Source of the DNA: GSA-30 sp036384435
GTDB lineage: Bacteria > Pseudomonadota > Gammaproteobacteria > Xanthomonadales > Rhodanobacteraceae
NCBI RefSeq assembly: GCF_036384435.1
Contig: NZ_DASVMI010000156.1
Span: forward strand, 1-21,833
Reading direction: 5' to 3'
DNA length: 21,833 bases
The notes under the pieces are model-generated. The model worked only from the letters and a program-made list of their open reading frames with translations. It searched no databases and was not told the origin of the DNA. A program made the position numbers and the translations under genes. This document shows, one piece after another, positions 20,971 to 21,833 of the stretch (its first letter is position 1; each line of letters starts with the position of its first letter).

Positions 20971-21833
20971 GATGAGAATTCTCCAGCGAAGCGACAACGT
21001 CCACGAATGCCTCATGCGACATGTCGGCGACCTGCTCGGGTGCCGGCACGCCGCGGGCACGCCACAGATCGAGCGCGTCGGTACAGGCACCGAATCGCTC
21101 CAGCCGTTGTTCCAGGCGCGCCTGCTCGGCCGCCAGGGTCTGAGTATTCAAGCCATGCGTGTGGGCAAGCAGCGCGACCGCCACCCCATGGAAACTGGCC
21201 AGGCTGTCATCGGCAAAACCATCGGCGCCGCCGATCAGGCGACGATGCTTGCCGCCCATCGTGCGCCACACCAGCGCGCGATCGCGTGAATCGAATTCCT
21301 CGATACCACGGTTGGTTTCGATCACTTCCGGGCCGGACACGCTGATGCGGCCTTGCTCGGACACCGCCAGCGCTGAACAGCAACCGGCGATCAGGCCGCC
21401 TCCGGCGTAACAGCCAGCCCGCCCTCCGATCAGGCCAATGACCGGCACGCCGGCCAGTCGCGCCTCGATCAGCGCGCGCATGATTTCTGCGATGGCCAGT
21501 GCGCCCGCGTTGGCTTCCGGCAAGCGCACGCCGCCGGTATCGAACAGCAACAACACCGGTACCGAACCGATGTCGCGCGCCGCGCGCAGCAAACCGGTGA
21601 GCTTGGCACCATGCACTTCGCCGAACGAGCCGCCCATGAAGCGCCCTTCCTGCGCGGCTACGAAAACGACCTTGCCGTCCAGAAGGCCGCGCCCGACGAT
21701 CATGCCGTCATCGAACTGTTGTGGCAGGTCGAACAGGGGCAGGTGCGGACTGGTCTGGCGATCCTGCGGTCCGATGAATTCCTCGAAACTGCCTCCGTCG
21801 AGCAGACCATCAATGCGCTGACGCGCCGAGGCT
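20957..21833 (-). CDS. mdcD: Malonate decarboxylase beta subunit MdcD (5' end outside window)
   Basis: MdcD is the second carboxyltransferase-like subunit of malonate decarboxylase. The frame is open to the right edge: 291 residues are visible, starting ASARQRIDGLLDGGSF, which corresponds to the N-terminal part of the protein, so only the first few residues are missing. Further blocks are FIGPQDRQTSPHLPLFDLP (about 20-38), GGSFGEVHGAKL, FDTGGVRLPEANAGAL, and the glycine-rich turns GLIGGRAGCYAGGGLIAGC and ISVSGPEVIE, which form the acyl-binding oxyanion regions of the carboxyltransferase fold. The Met at 21703 is internal, not the start. The acyl-carrier (mdcC) and alpha (mdcA) genes are expected just beyond the right edge. 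Confidence 0.94.
   Translation of the reverse strand, partial: ASARQRIDGLLDGGSFEEFIGPQDRQTSPHLPLFDLPQQFDDGMIVGRGLLDGKVVFVAAQEGRFMGGSFGEVHGAKLTGLLRAARDIGSVPVLLLFDTGGVRLPEANAGALAIAEIMRALIEARLAGVPVIGLIGGRAGCYAGGGLIAGCCSALAVSEQGRISVSGPEVIETNRGIEEFDSRDRALVWRTMGGKHRRLIGGADGFADDSLASFHGVAVALLAHTHGLNTQTLAAEQARLEQRLERFGACTDALDLWRARGVPAPEQVADMSHEAFVDVVASLENSHHDAR

Overview
The window reads as chromosomal DNA of a GC-rich Gram-negative bacterium, most likely a gammaproteobacterium of the Xanthomonadales/Rhodanobacteraceae type (Dyella, Luteibacter, Rhodanobacter and relatives). This rests on the dense GC-rich coding, outer-membrane proteins (a TpsB transporter and an OMP channel) and general protein resemblance; it is an inference, not a database match. 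I see no rRNA, tRNA, CRISPR array, insertion sequence or phage gene. Almost every base belongs to one of six metabolic or transport modules.

Layout: (1) 1-1843, minus strand: a two-partner secretion pair, a TpsB outer-membrane transporter followed by the first 35 codons of its exoprotein, which runs off the left edge. (2) 1844-2186: a non-coding gap with tandem palindromes and a REP-like stretch. (3) 2187-7564: a catabolic cluster. A minus-strand operon (outer-membrane channel, MFS transporter, fumarylacetoacetase, cyclase-family metal hydrolase) is transcribed away from a plus-strand TetR regulator, with a perfect 16-bp palindrome in the divergent region. The products form a complete route from outer membrane to cytoplasm ending in two hydrolases, but no ring-cleavage enzyme is present, so the substrate is open. 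(4) 7708-14884: a molybdenum module. The plus-strand genes moeA-moaC-mobA-moeB(rhodanese)-xdhC-mocA are packed, the last five joined by four-base stop/start overlaps. They converge on the minus-strand modABC molybdate importer. The presence of mobA together with mocA and xdhC suggests both guanine- and cytosine-dinucleotide forms of the cofactor are made. (5) 15059-16726: a TetR regulator divergent from a probably Tat-exported alpha/beta hydrolase with an Asp nucleophile, with an 18-bp imperfect palindrome between them. (6) 16859-21833, minus strand: the malonate decarboxylase operon in the order mdcD-E-G-B-F-H, entering from the right edge with mdcD missing only its first residues. It holds carboxyltransferase subunits, prosthetic-group synthesis and transfer, malonyl loading and an AEC-type transporter.

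Functional picture: modABC brings in molybdate, MoaC and MoeB act in pterin synthesis, MoeA inserts molybdenum, and MobA/MocA/XdhC tailor and deliver the cofactor. The mdc genes let the cell use malonate through an acetyl-S-ACP enzyme. The least explained parts are the TetR-controlled fumarylacetoacetase/cyclase cluster, the exported hydrolase/TetR pair, and the cargo of the two-partner secretion system.
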